DNA of 26,144 nt from an uncultured Oscillospiraceae bacterium (GTDB lineage: Bacteria; Bacillota; Clostridia; Oscillospirales; Oscillospiraceae), in contig CAKTEZ010000019.1 of the NCBI GenBank assembly GCA_934553255.1, positions 1 through 26,144 on the forward strand, written 5' to 3'. The position numbers and the translations under genes were made by a program. Shown in pieces: positions 14,386 through 21,299 of this stretch (its first letter is position 1; each line of letters opens with the position of its first letter). Under the pieces are notes generated by a model. That model saw only the letters and a list, made by a program, of their open reading frames with translations. It did not search any database and had not been told where the DNA came from.

Positions 14386-15180
14386 TCAGGAAAGCAGCAG
14401 CTTGTCGTTTGCTTCGCTCGAACCGCTCGCGCGGGAGAACAGCGCAAGCAGGTCGGAAACGGTCAGCTTTTTCTTCTCCTCGCCCGCGATGTCCACCACC
14501 ACGCGGCCCGCGTCCATCATGATAAGACGGTTGCCGTGCGCGATGGCGTCCTTCATGTTGTGGGTGATCATGAGCGTCGTCAGATGGTTCTCCTGTACGA
14601 TCTGGTCCGACAGCTCCAGCACCTTTGCCGCGGTCTTGGGGTCAAGCGCGGCGGTGTGTTCGTCGAGCAGCAGCAGCTTGGGCTGCTTGAGCGCCGCCAT
14701 CAGCAGCGTCAGCGCCTGCCGCTGTCCGCCGGAAAGAAGCCCCACCTTGCTCGTCAGGCGTTCCTCCAGACCGAGGTCGAGGGTCCGCAGCAGCTCCTTA
14801 TAGTCCGCGCGTTCGAGCGCCGTGATGCCCCATTTGAGACCGCGGCGCTGCCCGCGGCGGGCGGCGAGGGCAAGGTTCTCCTCGATCATCATGGTCGGGG
14901 CGGTCCCCATCATGGGGTCCTGAAATACACGGCCGAGCAGCGCGGCGCGCCTATGCTCGGGGAGTTTGGTGATGTCCTGCCCGTCAAGGATGATGGAGCC
15001 GGAGTCCACCGGAAACACGCCCGCGATGGCGTTGAGCATGGTGGACTTGCCCGCGCCGTTGCCGCCGATAACGGTGACAAAATCGCCGTCGTTGAGCGTC
15101 AGGCAGAGGTCGTTGAGGGCAGTCTTGGCGTTGACCGTACCCGCGTTGAAGGTCTTGCAGACATTTTTCAATTCAAGCAT
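14386..15180 (-). CDS. ABC transporter ATPase, TrpZ-like (COG1101 type)
   Basis: 264 residues. It powers the importer whose permease gene precedes it. Walker A is GGNGAGKST (39-47), the Q-loop FQDPMMGTAP starts at 86, the signature is LLSGGQRQAL (148-157), Walker B LLLLDEHTAALD (169-180), and the H-loop is in TTLMITHNM. The DEHTAALDPKTA sequence is typical of the ATPase paired with ABC_sub_bind receptors. The start overlaps the end of the permease gene by eight bases, which indicates translational coupling. Confidence 0.92.
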   Translation of the reverse strand: MLELKNVCKTFNAGTVNAKTALNDLCLTLNDGDFVTVIGGNGAGKSTMLNAIAGVFPVDSGSIILDGQDITKLPEHRRAALLGRVFQDPMMGTAPTMMIEENLALAARRGQRRGLKWGITALERADYKELLRTLDLGLEERLTSKVGLLSGGQRQALTLLMAALKQPKLLLLDEHTAALDPKTAAKVLELSDQIVQENHLTTLMITHNMKDAIAHGNRLIMMDAGRVVVDIAGEEKKKLTVSDLLALFSRASGSSEANDKLLLS

Positions 15181-16120
15181 GGCGCGCGCCTCCCTTCTCC
15201 GCCTTGGCGCGGAACAGTCTGCTCTTCCAGTTCGGAAGGGCGAGGAACAGCGCCACGATGAGCGCCGTGACGAGCTTGAGGTCGTTGGTGTTCAGGCCGA
15301 GCTGCAGCACGATCTGCAGCACGATGTAGTAAACGATCGCGCCGATGGAAACGGCGAAAAGCTTGAGTCCGAAGTTGATAAACACCTTTCCGAAGACGAC
15401 TTCGCCGATGATGACGGCGGCAAGACCGATGACGATGGCGCCGCGGCCCATATTCACATCGCTTGAGCCCTGGTATTGAGCGAGCAGCGCGCCGGAAAGG
15501 GCGACCAGACCGTTGGAGAGCATCAGGCCAAGCACAACATTGGCGTTCGTGTCAATGCCCTGCGCGCGCGCCATGTGCTGATTTGCGCCGGTCGCGCGGA
15601 TGGAGCAGCCCTTCTCCGTGCCGAAAAACCAGTAGAGCGCCCCGATCACCGCGGCGGTAAGGAGCAGCATCAGCGGGAGCGGATTTTTGCTCATCATCTC
15701 TCCCACAGGCGCGAAGGTGCGGACATAGCGCTGAGACACCAGCAGATCGTACTTATCCACGCTGACCGCCTGGTTTGCCTTGCTTGCCATGATACGCAGG
15801 TTGACGGAGTAGAGCGCCAGCTGCGTGAGGATACCGGCAAGGATCGCGGGGATGCCGCACTTTGTGTGAAAAAGGCCCGTAACAAGACCCGCCAGCATAC
15901 CTGCCAGCACCGCGCACAAAAGTGCCAGCCATGGGCCGACACCCCCGCGCAGCAGCATGACGCAGACCGCGCCGCCGGTGGCGAGCGAACCGTCCACGGT
16001 CAGGTCGGCGACATCAAGAATGCGGTAGGTGATGTAAACGCCGATCGCCATGATGCCCCAGATCAGGCCTTGAGCCACCGCACCAGGCAGCGCGTTGAGC
16101 AGAGATGTCAGGAAACTCAT
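15173..16120 (-). CDS. ABC transporter permease, TrpY-like (COG4120 type)
   Basis: 315 residues with eight to ten predicted membrane helices. The N-terminus SFLTSLLNALPGAVAQGLIWG and the following YRILDVADLTVDGSLATGGA are typical of the permeases that pair with ABC_sub_bind receptors. The stretch EKGCSIRATGANQHMARAQG in the middle is the probable cytoplasmic coupling loop to the ATPase. It ends in a basic tail (KSRLFRAKAEKGGARHA). It overlaps the first ATPase gene by eight bases and follows the receptor gene by 59 bases, across a stem-loop. GGAGGAAAAG lies just upstream of the ATG. Confidence 0.92.
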   Translation of the reverse strand: MSFLTSLLNALPGAVAQGLIWGIMAIGVYITYRILDVADLTVDGSLATGGAVCVMLLRGGVGPWLALLCAVLAGMLAGLVTGLFHTKCGIPAILAGILTQLALYSVNLRIMASKANQAVSVDKYDLLVSQRYVRTFAPVGEMMSKNPLPLMLLLTAAVIGALYWFFGTEKGCSIRATGANQHMARAQGIDTNANVVLGLMLSNGLVALSGALLAQYQGSSDVNMGRGAIVIGLAAVIIGEVVFGKVFINFGLKLFAVSIGAIVYYIVLQIVLQLGLNTNDLKLVTALIVALFLALPNWKSRLFRAKAEKGGARHA

Positions 16121-16149
16121 CGTTCTTTTCCTCCAAACACTTCGTTATA

Positions 16150-16172
16150 GGAGAGGGGCTGCGCCCCTCTCC
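16150..16172 (-). promoter_or_regulatory. Intercistronic stem-loop after the receptor gene
   Basis: A perfect 10-bp stem GGAGAGGGGC/GCCCCTCTCC with a three-base loop and no T run. Stems here commonly protect the receptor mRNA or reduce downstream expression, giving more binding protein than permease. That role is inferred. Confidence 0.65.
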
Positions 16173-16179
16173 CGTTCGC

Positions 16180-17175
16180 TTACTCCTCGATGGCAGAGTA
16201 GCCCTCCTGCGGGGTGATGCCGAGCGCCTCGCACATGGCGGCGTTGTACTTCGGCGTCGCGGTGGTGAATTCAACGGGCATGGCGGAGATGTCGGACTCG
16301 CCGGTCAGGATCTTGGCGGCCATCTTACCGGTGGTCACGCCGAGGTCGTAGTAGCTGATGGACAGGGTAGCCACGCCGCAGCCCTTGCAAATGCCCTCCT
16401 CACCGGCGATAACGGGCGTCTTGGAGGGAACGGTGATGTTGGCGATCGCCTCGGTGTTGGAGGCGGCGACATTATCGGTGGGAACATAGATCACATCGGA
16501 CCAGTCGCAGGCAGCCTGCGTGACGGATGAGACATCGTTGGTGTCGGTGAAGGCAAATTCCTTGGTCTCAATGCCCTTGGCAGACAGGTTCTTGGCGACC
16601 TCCTCGATCTGGTAGCGGGAGTTGGGCTCGCCGGAGCAGAACAGCAGACCGACCTTCTGCGTCTCGGGGAACCATTCGGTGATCATGTCCGCCTGCTTGC
16701 TCAGGTCGGCAAGATCGCTCGTGCCGGAGATGTTGCCGCCGACGGTGCCGGAGAAGTCGTCAATATCCAGCGCCACGCCGTAGGCCGTGATGGAGGTGCC
16801 GAGAATGGGAATGTCGCTCGTAGCGGAGGCCGCGGCGGTCAGCGCCGCTGTGGCGTTCGCCATGATGAGATCCACGCCCTCGGAGACGAAGCCGTTGACG
16901 ATGGTGGCGCAGTTGTTGGAATCGCCGGAGGCGTTCTTTTCCTCGAACTTGACCTGACCGGGCAGCGCCTCGTTCAGCGCGTCAATGAAGCCCTTGGTCG
17001 CGGCGTCCAGCGCGTCGTGCTGGACAAGCTGGCAGATGCCGACGGTGTAGGTCGCGGCGTCTCCGCCCGGTTCCGTGGCGTCCGGAGTGCTGGGGGCGTC
17101 CGCCTTCTGTCCGCAGGCGGCAAGGCTGAGACACATGGCTGCGGAGAGCAGCATGGCAAGCAGTTTCTTTTTCAT
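16180..17175 (-). CDS. ABC importer substrate-binding lipoprotein, TrpX-like (ABC_sub_bind family)
   Basis: 331 residues. The signal peptide ends in lipobox LAAC with the lipidated cysteine at residue 21. The mature protein begins after a Ser/Thr/Pro-rich linker with TYTVGICQLVQHDALDAATK, the family start, and continues with NASGDSNNCATIVNGF and ANATAALTAA. The family has members for tryptophan (TrpX in streptococci) and tyrosine. It is the first gene of a four-gene operon. A ribosome binding site (AAAGGAGAAA) precedes the ATG. Directly upstream are a terminator and a leader ORF with four Tyr and four Phe codons, which makes an aromatic amino acid or close relative the likely ligand. This is inference. 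Confidence 0.9.
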   Translation of the reverse strand: MKKKLLAMLLSAAMCLSLAACGQKADAPSTPDATEPGGDAATYTVGICQLVQHDALDAATKGFIDALNEALPGQVKFEEKNASGDSNNCATIVNGFVSEGVDLIMANATAALTAAASATSDIPILGTSITAYGVALDIDDFSGTVGGNISGTSDLADLSKQADMITEWFPETQKVGLLFCSGEPNSRYQIEEVAKNLSAKGIETKEFAFTDTNDVSSVTQAACDWSDVIYVPTDNVAASNTEAIANITVPSKTPVIAGEEGICKGCGVATLSISYYDLGVTTGKMAAKILTGESDISAMPVEFTTATPKYNAAMCEALGITPQEGYSAIEE

Positions 17176-17202
17176 AGTAGTTTCTCCTTTTCTTCATTCC
17201 TC

Positions 17203-17234
17203 AAAAAAACGGCTCCGTCCTTCGGACGAAACCG
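17203..17234 (-). terminator. Attenuator terminator before the ABC importer operon
   Basis: On the minus strand an 11-bp stem CGGTTTCGTCC/GGACGGAGCCG (two G-T wobbles) with a GAA loop is followed by seven T. It lies between the promoter and the receptor gene and leaves its ribosome binding site just downstream. Transcripts must pass it to express the importer. Confidence 0.88.
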
Positions 17235-17325
17235 CTTTGCTTACAGCTTACAGGCTTTGCAAATCAGGTTTTCCTCTCAAGGACGGTATCGGAAAGGCGC
17301 GCTAAAGCGGCGGCCCGCAAAGCGG
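17232..17325 (-). promoter_or_regulatory. Alternative RNA pairing elements of the importer leader
   Basis: On the minus strand CCGCTTTGC (17325-17317), inside the leader ORF, is fully complementary to GCAAAGCGG (17240-17232), whose last three bases are the foot of the terminator stem. A second copy of GCAAAGC lies at 17260-17254, clear of the terminator. The CCGCTTTGC element can also fold on itself as CCCGC-TTT-GCGGG (17326-17314). Pairing with the distal copy would weaken the terminator; the local or proximal pairing would leave it intact. Confidence 0.5.
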
Positions 17326-17372
17326 GACGCAATAAAGTAGGAATAATAGCTGTCCTTCCTAATGTGCAGCAT
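17277..17372 (-). CDS. Putative 31-residue leader peptide with Tyr/Phe codons
   Basis: A short ORF starting MLHIRKDSYYSYF and ending APFRYRP, with an excellent ribosome binding site (AAAGGAG, seven to eight bases before the ATG) about 45 bases downstream of the promoter start. Residues 9-13 are Tyr-Tyr-Ser-Tyr-Phe; in all there are four Tyr and four Phe in 31 residues and no Trp. The ORF ends 43 bases before the terminator stem, and its RNA contains the element that can pair with the terminator foot. This is the layout of amino-acid attenuation: stalling at Tyr or Phe codons when charged tRNA is scarce would change the folding and allow read-through. The peptide probably has no other role. 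Confidence 0.7.
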   Translation of the reverse strand: MLHIRKDSYYSYFIASRFAGRRFSAPFRYRP

Positions 17373-17423
17373 TACGGGTCTCCTTTCTGTCCGCCGCAGA
17401 GGGCAAACTCATTTGATGTTCGC

Positions 17424-17452
17424 AGTATATCCATTTAAAGCTTTAAAGTCAA
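17424..17452 (-). promoter_or_regulatory. Promoter of the ABC importer operon
   Basis: TTGACT (17452-17447), a 17-base spacer and TATACT (17429-17424) on the minus strand. The spacer is almost filled by the perfect palindrome TTTAAAGCTTTAAA (17434-17447). Confidence 0.82.
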
Positions 17453-17549
17453 GATGCAGCTTTTGCAAATTTGTACGATTTTCGCGTTTTTGTTTTGTCT
17501 ATTCTGCTGAATACATTTCGTTTCCCGCCGCTGCCGCGGCGAAAAAGTC

Positions 17550-17578
17550 TTGAAACCTGCGCCCTGCTTGCGTATACT
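17550..17578 (+). promoter_or_regulatory. Promoter of the glycerate kinase operon
   Basis: TTGAAA (17550-17555), a 17-base spacer and TATACT (17573-17578), 30 bases before the start codon. Confidence 0.8.
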
Positions 17579-17608
17579 ATAGAAAATGCAAGCGCAGGAG
17601 GCAACGGC

Positions 17609-18754
17609 ATGAAAAAATGCATCGTGATCTCCGACTCGTTCAAAGGCTCGCTGCCGAGTCGGGACATCTGCGCCATCGCGCGCGAGCATATCCCCCGCTT
17701 CTTTCCCGCCTGTGAGGTCCGCGCGTTGAGCGTGGCGGACGGCGGTGAGGGAACGGTGGACTGCTTTCTCGACTCCTGCGGCGGCGAGCGCGTCACCGTG
17801 GATGGCGTTCAAAACCCCTATGGCGAACCGATCTCCGCCGCCTACGGTCAACTTCCGGACGGCACGGCAGTCATCGAAATGGCGGCGGCAGCGGGCCTGC
17901 CGCTCGTCGCCGGACGCAAGGACCCCTGCGTGACCACAACTTACGGCGTGGGGCAGCTCATTGCCCACGCGGCGGACCGCGGGGCGCGGCGCATCGTACT
18001 GGGACTCGGCGGCAGCGCCACGAACGACGGCGGCTGCGGCTGCGCCGCCGCGCTGGGCGTCCGCTTCACGGACGCAGCGGGGCGGGAGTTCGTCCCCGTC
18101 GGCGCAGCGCTCGACCGCATCGCGCACATTGATGTTTCCGCCGCGCAAAGGCGGCTTTCCGGCATCGAACTGATCGCCATGTGCGACATCGACAATCCCA
18201 TGCACGGACCCGCGGGCGCGGCGTTTGTCTACGCTCCGCAGAAGGGCGCGGACGAGGCCGCCGTTTCCCTGCTCGACCGTCAGCTCCGCGCGCTGGACGA
18301 GACCTTTTCGCGTGAGTTGGGCGCGCAGGTCGCGCAGCTTTCCGGCGCGGGCGCGGCAGGCGCCTTCGGCGCGGGCTGCGTCGCCCTGTTGGGCGCGGAG
18401 CTGCGCCGCGGTATCGAGGTCGTACTCGATGTGGTGGGCTTCGATGCGCTGCTCGACGGCGCGGACGCCGTGTTTACCGGCGAGGGCCGCATCGACGCGC
18501 AAAGCACCCGCGGCAAGGTCGTGGGCGGCGTTGCGCGCCGTGCAAGGGCGCGCGGCGTGCCGGTCTTCGCTCTCGTCGGCGATGTGGCGGACGATGCCTA
18601 CGGCGCGTATGACGCGGGCGTGAGCGCCATTTTCAGCATCAACCGCCTCGCCGTCCCGCGCGCCAAGGCGAAGTCCCGCAGCCGCACCGACTATGCCAAC
18701 ACGCTCGACGATGTTCTGCGCTGCATTCTCACCGCCGAGCGGTTCAACCGATAA
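17609..18754 (+). CDS. Glycerate kinase (GarK/GlxK family)
   Basis: 381 residues from the ATG at 17609, set by AGGAGG seven bases upstream. It phosphorylates glycerate to a phosphoglycerate that enters glycolysis; family members make the 2- or the 3-phosphate, which sequence alone does not settle. Signatures are VISDSFKGSLPS at the N-terminus, ADGGEGT (43-49), the glycine-rich LGLGGSATNDGG (131-142) and FTGEGRIDAQSTRGKV in the C-terminal half. Length is standard for the family. No tartronate semialdehyde reductase or other glycerate pathway gene is near. The next gene begins 14 bases after the stop. Confidence 0.95.
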   Translation: MKKCIVISDSFKGSLPSRDICAIAREHIPRFFPACEVRALSVADGGEGTVDCFLDSCGGERVTVDGVQNPYGEPISAAYGQLPDGTAVIEMAAAAGLPLVAGRKDPCVTTTYGVGQLIAHAADRGARRIVLGLGGSATNDGGCGCAAALGVRFTDAAGREFVPVGAALDRIAHIDVSAAQRRLSGIELIAMCDIDNPMHGPAGAAFVYAPQKGADEAAVSLLDRQLRALDETFSRELGAQVAQLSGAGAAGAFGAGCVALLGAELRRGIEVVLDVVGFDALLDGADAVFTGEGRIDAQSTRGKVVGGVARRARARGVPVFALVGDVADDAYGAYDAGVSAIFSINRLAVPRAKAKSRSRTDYANTLDDVLRCILTAERFNR

Positions 18755-18768
18755 GGAGGAAATCGCAT

Positions 18769-19155
18769 ATGCGTATCGCCATTCCCGTGAAAAACGGTCT
18801 TGTCGCCGTCTCGCTCGCTGACAGCGAGGGCTTCCAGTTTTTTGAAGACGACCACGGCGCTATCGTCCGCCGCTACTTCGTCCCATGCGAGGGGGACGGC
18901 GTCTCTGCCGCCGTCGCGCAGCTTGAGCAGTACGGCGTGGACGCCCTGCTGTGCGGCCCGCTGCCGGGCGAGGAACGGCTGGAGACCGCCCGCGAGGGCA
19001 TCATGCTCTTCCCCACCTTCTCCGGCGCGCCGGAGGACGCGGCGCTCGCCTTTCTCGGCAGTACGGTCGCCCGCGATTCGGAAAACAAGTGCAATGCCTG
19101 CGGCTTCCAGTCCTCCTGCTCGCTGAGCAGCAAGGGCGACTGCGGCAGGGTCTGA
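18769..19155 (+). CDS. NifX/NafY-like (dinitrogenase FeMo-cofactor domain) protein with C-terminal cysteines
   Basis: 128 residues. The opening MRIAIPVKNGLVAVSLADSE, then FFEDD and a central AVAQLEQYGVDALLCGPL fit the small alpha/beta domain of the NifX/NafY/NifB-C-terminal family. These proteins bind metal clusters; most relatives in non-diazotrophs have no known function. No nif genes are present. The C-terminus carries a cluster CNACGFQSSC followed by C125 (cysteines 108, 111, 117, 125), which could bind an iron-sulfur cluster or zinc. This is inference. AAGGAGG precedes the ATG. It is probably co-transcribed with glycerate kinase, and a strong terminator follows. Confidence 0.8.
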   Translation: MRIAIPVKNGLVAVSLADSEGFQFFEDDHGAIVRRYFVPCEGDGVSAAVAQLEQYGVDALLCGPLPGEERLETAREGIMLFPTFSGAPEDAALAFLGSTVARDSENKCNACGFQSSCSLSSKGDCGRV

Positions 19156-19158
19156 CAA

Positions 19159-19190
19159 AAAAAGCGTTCCGCGAGAGCGGAACGCTTTTT
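19159..19190. terminator. Bidirectional terminator after the NifX-like gene
   Basis: A 14-bp stem AAAAAGCGTTCCGC/GCGGAACGCTTTTT with a GAGA loop and T runs on both strands. It is shared with the converging SH3 protein gene. Confidence 0.92.
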
Positions 19191-19202
19191 CACCGTCAAA
19201 AT

Positions 19203-19817
19203 TCAGTTCCTCTTCAGACTGCCGGAGGTCGCCTCGGCGGGCGGATTGGCGGAAAGATAGTCCGAGCTGATCCAGCCAAACTTATTGCCAACGGATACAA
19301 AGGTCCAATTTCCGTCCTTCGCCGCGGCCTTGACCTTGGTTCCCTTATCGACCAGCTGGATCTTGCCGTGGCTCGTACTCGGGCCGCCGCGAAGGTTCAC
19401 ACCAGCCGTCGTATAATACGTCGCATACTCGCTGAACACCTTCTCCGGCAGGACGCTCACCTCATTGTGCCCCGTGAGGTCCAGCCAGCCGACCGTGACC
19501 TTCTTCGGCTCGGTTGGGTCGACCGTCGGCGTGTTCTGGCTCGGGTCGATGGCGGGGGTGTCCTCACCCGGGAGCTTCTCGCCCGGCTCGGGCGTTTCCC
19601 CCTTTTTTTCGTCCGGCTTCGCCGCCTGCTCCGCCTTTTTCTGCAATTCTTCGATCTGCGTTTCGGCAGCCTTGAGCGCCTTCTGCGTTGCGCCGAGCTT
19701 TGCGCCCAACACGATTACCACGATCAGCAGCACGAACACCGCCGCGACCAGACACAGGAACATCACATAGAGCGGGTTGCGCTTCGGCGCGGTGCGATTG
19801 ACACGACGGCCCTCCAT
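19203..19817 (-). CDS. Membrane-anchored SH3-domain protein
   Basis: 204 residues. A basic N-terminus precedes one membrane helix (about 17-38). A short coiled-coil stretch (41-66, ALKAAETQIEELQKKAEQAA) and a Pro/Glu/Thr-rich linker (67-106) follow. The C-terminal bacterial SH3 domain (about 136-189) shows the hallmark GVNLRGGPSTSHGKI and GWISSDYL. Such domains often bind peptidoglycan, so a role at the cell wall, with the SH3 domain outside the membrane, is likely. No enzyme domain is present. AAGGAGGGCAAGTTC precedes the ATG. Confidence 0.88.
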   Translation of the reverse strand: MEGRRVNRTAPKRNPLYVMFLCLVAAVFVLLIVVIVLGAKLGATQKALKAAETQIEELQKKAEQAAKPDEKKGETPEPGEKLPGEDTPAIDPSQNTPTVDPTEPKKVTVGWLDLTGHNEVSVLPEKVFSEYATYYTTAGVNLRGGPSTSHGKIQLVDKGTKVKAAAKDGNWTFVSVGNKFGWISSDYLSANPPAEATSGSLKRN

Positions 19818-19847
19818 GAACTTGCCCTCCTTTGATTGTTTTTCTCT

Positions 19848-19877
19848 ATTTTACAAAATCTGACTATATTATGTCAA
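19848..19877 (-). promoter_or_regulatory. Promoter of the SH3 protein gene
   Basis: TTGACA (19877-19872), an 18-base spacer and TAAAAT (19853-19848) on the minus strand. Confidence 0.7.
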
Positions 19878-19903
19878 GTAGCTATTCTTTAAGACGGAAG
19901 AAA

Positions 19904-19932
19904 TTGACAAAAAGTTCCCCAAAAATTATACT
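19904..19932 (+). promoter_or_regulatory. Promoter of the O-antigen ligase-like gene
   Basis: Consensus TTGACA (19904-19909), a 17-base spacer and TATACT (19927-19932), about 30 bases before the start codon. Confidence 0.85.
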
Positions 19933-19963
19933 AAAGAAAATTTTCCGAAAGGAGGGGCGCGCC

Positions 19964-21199
19964 ATGACGCTTCCCGCGCGCATTTCCTATCTCTATGCCG
20001 TCTGCCTGCTCACGGTCTACGCCCTCTTCCTGCCCCTCGGCGGCTACGCGCGCATGATGGAGGGCAAGTTCCACGCCTTTTTGCTGCTCTCGCTCGGCTA
20101 TGTTCTCACGATGACAGCGCTCGGCGCCTGGCGGGAGGTCCGCTGGCGCGAGCCGATGCGTCTCGCCGCGCTCGCCTACCTCGCGCTGACCGCGCTCGGC
20201 GCGCTGCTTTCGCCCTATGGCGCGGCGGTCCTTCTCGGCGGGACGCGGAGGGACGGCCTGCTGACCGTCGCGCTCTATACCGCCTGCTTTCTGCTTCTCG
20301 CGCGGCATCTGCGCGCCGACCGGCGGCTGCTTTACGCCGCAGCGGGCAGCGCCGCGCTGTGCGATGTGCTGGTGCTGCTCCAGCTCACGGGGCGAAACCC
20401 GCTGTGGCTCTACCCCGCGGGGCTGAATTATTTTGACGGCGACCTTGCCTATACGGGCTTCTACGCCGGAACGGCGGGCAATGTCGACTTCACCGCCTTT
20501 CTCCTCGCCCTCTGCTCCGCTGCGATGGCGGCGGCGCTCGTGCGCGGGTGGTCCAAATGGCTGGCGCTGCCGCTTGTGCTGACGCTGTGGACGCTCGCCC
20601 AGCTTCGCGTCGCCGCCGCGCTGCTCGGTCTCGCCGTCTCCGCCGTGCTGTGCCTGCCGCTGCTGTTCCCGCAGCGGAGGGGAGCAACATGGGCGCTCGC
20701 GGCGCTGCTCGTCGCGGCGGCGTTCCTGTTCGCATGGACCTACGGCGGGGAAAATCAAACCCTCGCAGAGCTGTGCGCCCTGCTCCACGGCGAGGGCGAC
20801 GCCGCCTTCGGCTCGGGACGGCTCGCCATCTGGCGCGCCCTGCTGCCGCTCGCGGCAGAGCGGCCGCTGCTCGGCGGCGGCTGCGGCACGCTGTACCTGC
20901 GCGATGTTGAGCCGTTCTACTGGTATCGCGGCGGCGAGACCATTCATGTCGCCATCACGAGCGCGCACAACGAGTACCTTGGCGTCCTCGTCGATCAGGG
21001 CATACCGGCGCTGCTCGCGTTTCTCGCGCTGCCTGCCCTCGCCCTTTGGCGAGCGTACCGAAACGCGGAGAGCGACCGCTGTGCGGTCGTCGGCGCGGCG
21101 CTCGTATGCTATGCGGTGATGGCGTTCTTCTCCGTCGCTACCTGCATCACGAGCGTATTCCTCTGGCTGCTCCTCGCCGTACTCGCGCGGGAGGAATAG
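19964..21199 (+). CDS. O-antigen ligase/polymerase-like membrane protein (Wzy_C family)
   Basis: 411 residues from the ATG at 19964, chosen because AAAGGAGGGG lies just upstream and the good promoter allows no earlier start. About ten or more membrane helices flank a long outer loop. The loop holds the family pattern: SGRLAIWRALLPLAAERPLLGGG, then a stretch of Tyr/Trp, then SAHNEYLGVLVDQGIPALL. Wzy_C proteins join or ligate lipid-linked glycans at the outer face of the membrane. In a Gram-positive-type organism it would act on a wall glycan or protein glycosylation substrate, which is not known. It stands alone, with no glycan cluster in the window. Confidence 0.85.
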   Translation: MTLPARISYLYAVCLLTVYALFLPLGGYARMMEGKFHAFLLLSLGYVLTMTALGAWREVRWREPMRLAALAYLALTALGALLSPYGAAVLLGGTRRDGLLTVALYTACFLLLARHLRADRRLLYAAAGSAALCDVLVLLQLTGRNPLWLYPAGLNYFDGDLAYTGFYAGTAGNVDFTAFLLALCSAAMAAALVRGWSKWLALPLVLTLWTLAQLRVAAALLGLAVSAVLCLPLLFPQRRGATWALAALLVAAAFLFAWTYGGENQTLAELCALLHGEGDAAFGSGRLAIWRALLPLAAERPLLGGGCGTLYLRDVEPFYWYRGGETIHVAITSAHNEYLGVLVDQGIPALLAFLALPALALWRAYRNAESDRCAVVGAALVCYAVMAFFSVATCITSVFLWLLLAVLAREE

Positions 21200-21228
21200 T
21201 CCGGCGTCCGCCCTATGTTCGGTGGCTT

Positions 21229-21261
21229 AAAAAAAACAGGCTCTGCCGCAGAGCCTGTTTT
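21229..21261. terminator. Bidirectional terminator
   Basis: A 13-bp stem AAAACAGGCTCTG/CAGAGCCTGTTTT with a CCG loop; an A run on the left gives a long T run for minus-strand transcripts. It is shared by the Wzy_C and aminotransferase genes. Confidence 0.9.
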
Positions 21262-21299
21262 CCTTATGCCGTTTTCCGCGTCTGTCCGCGCGGGTCCTT

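Noticed and set aside
17203..17420. T-box or metabolite riboswitch upstream of the ABC importer
   Set aside because: No T-box AGGGUGGNACCGCG-like segment and no familiar riboswitch core could be found; the leader ORF plus terminator explains the region better.
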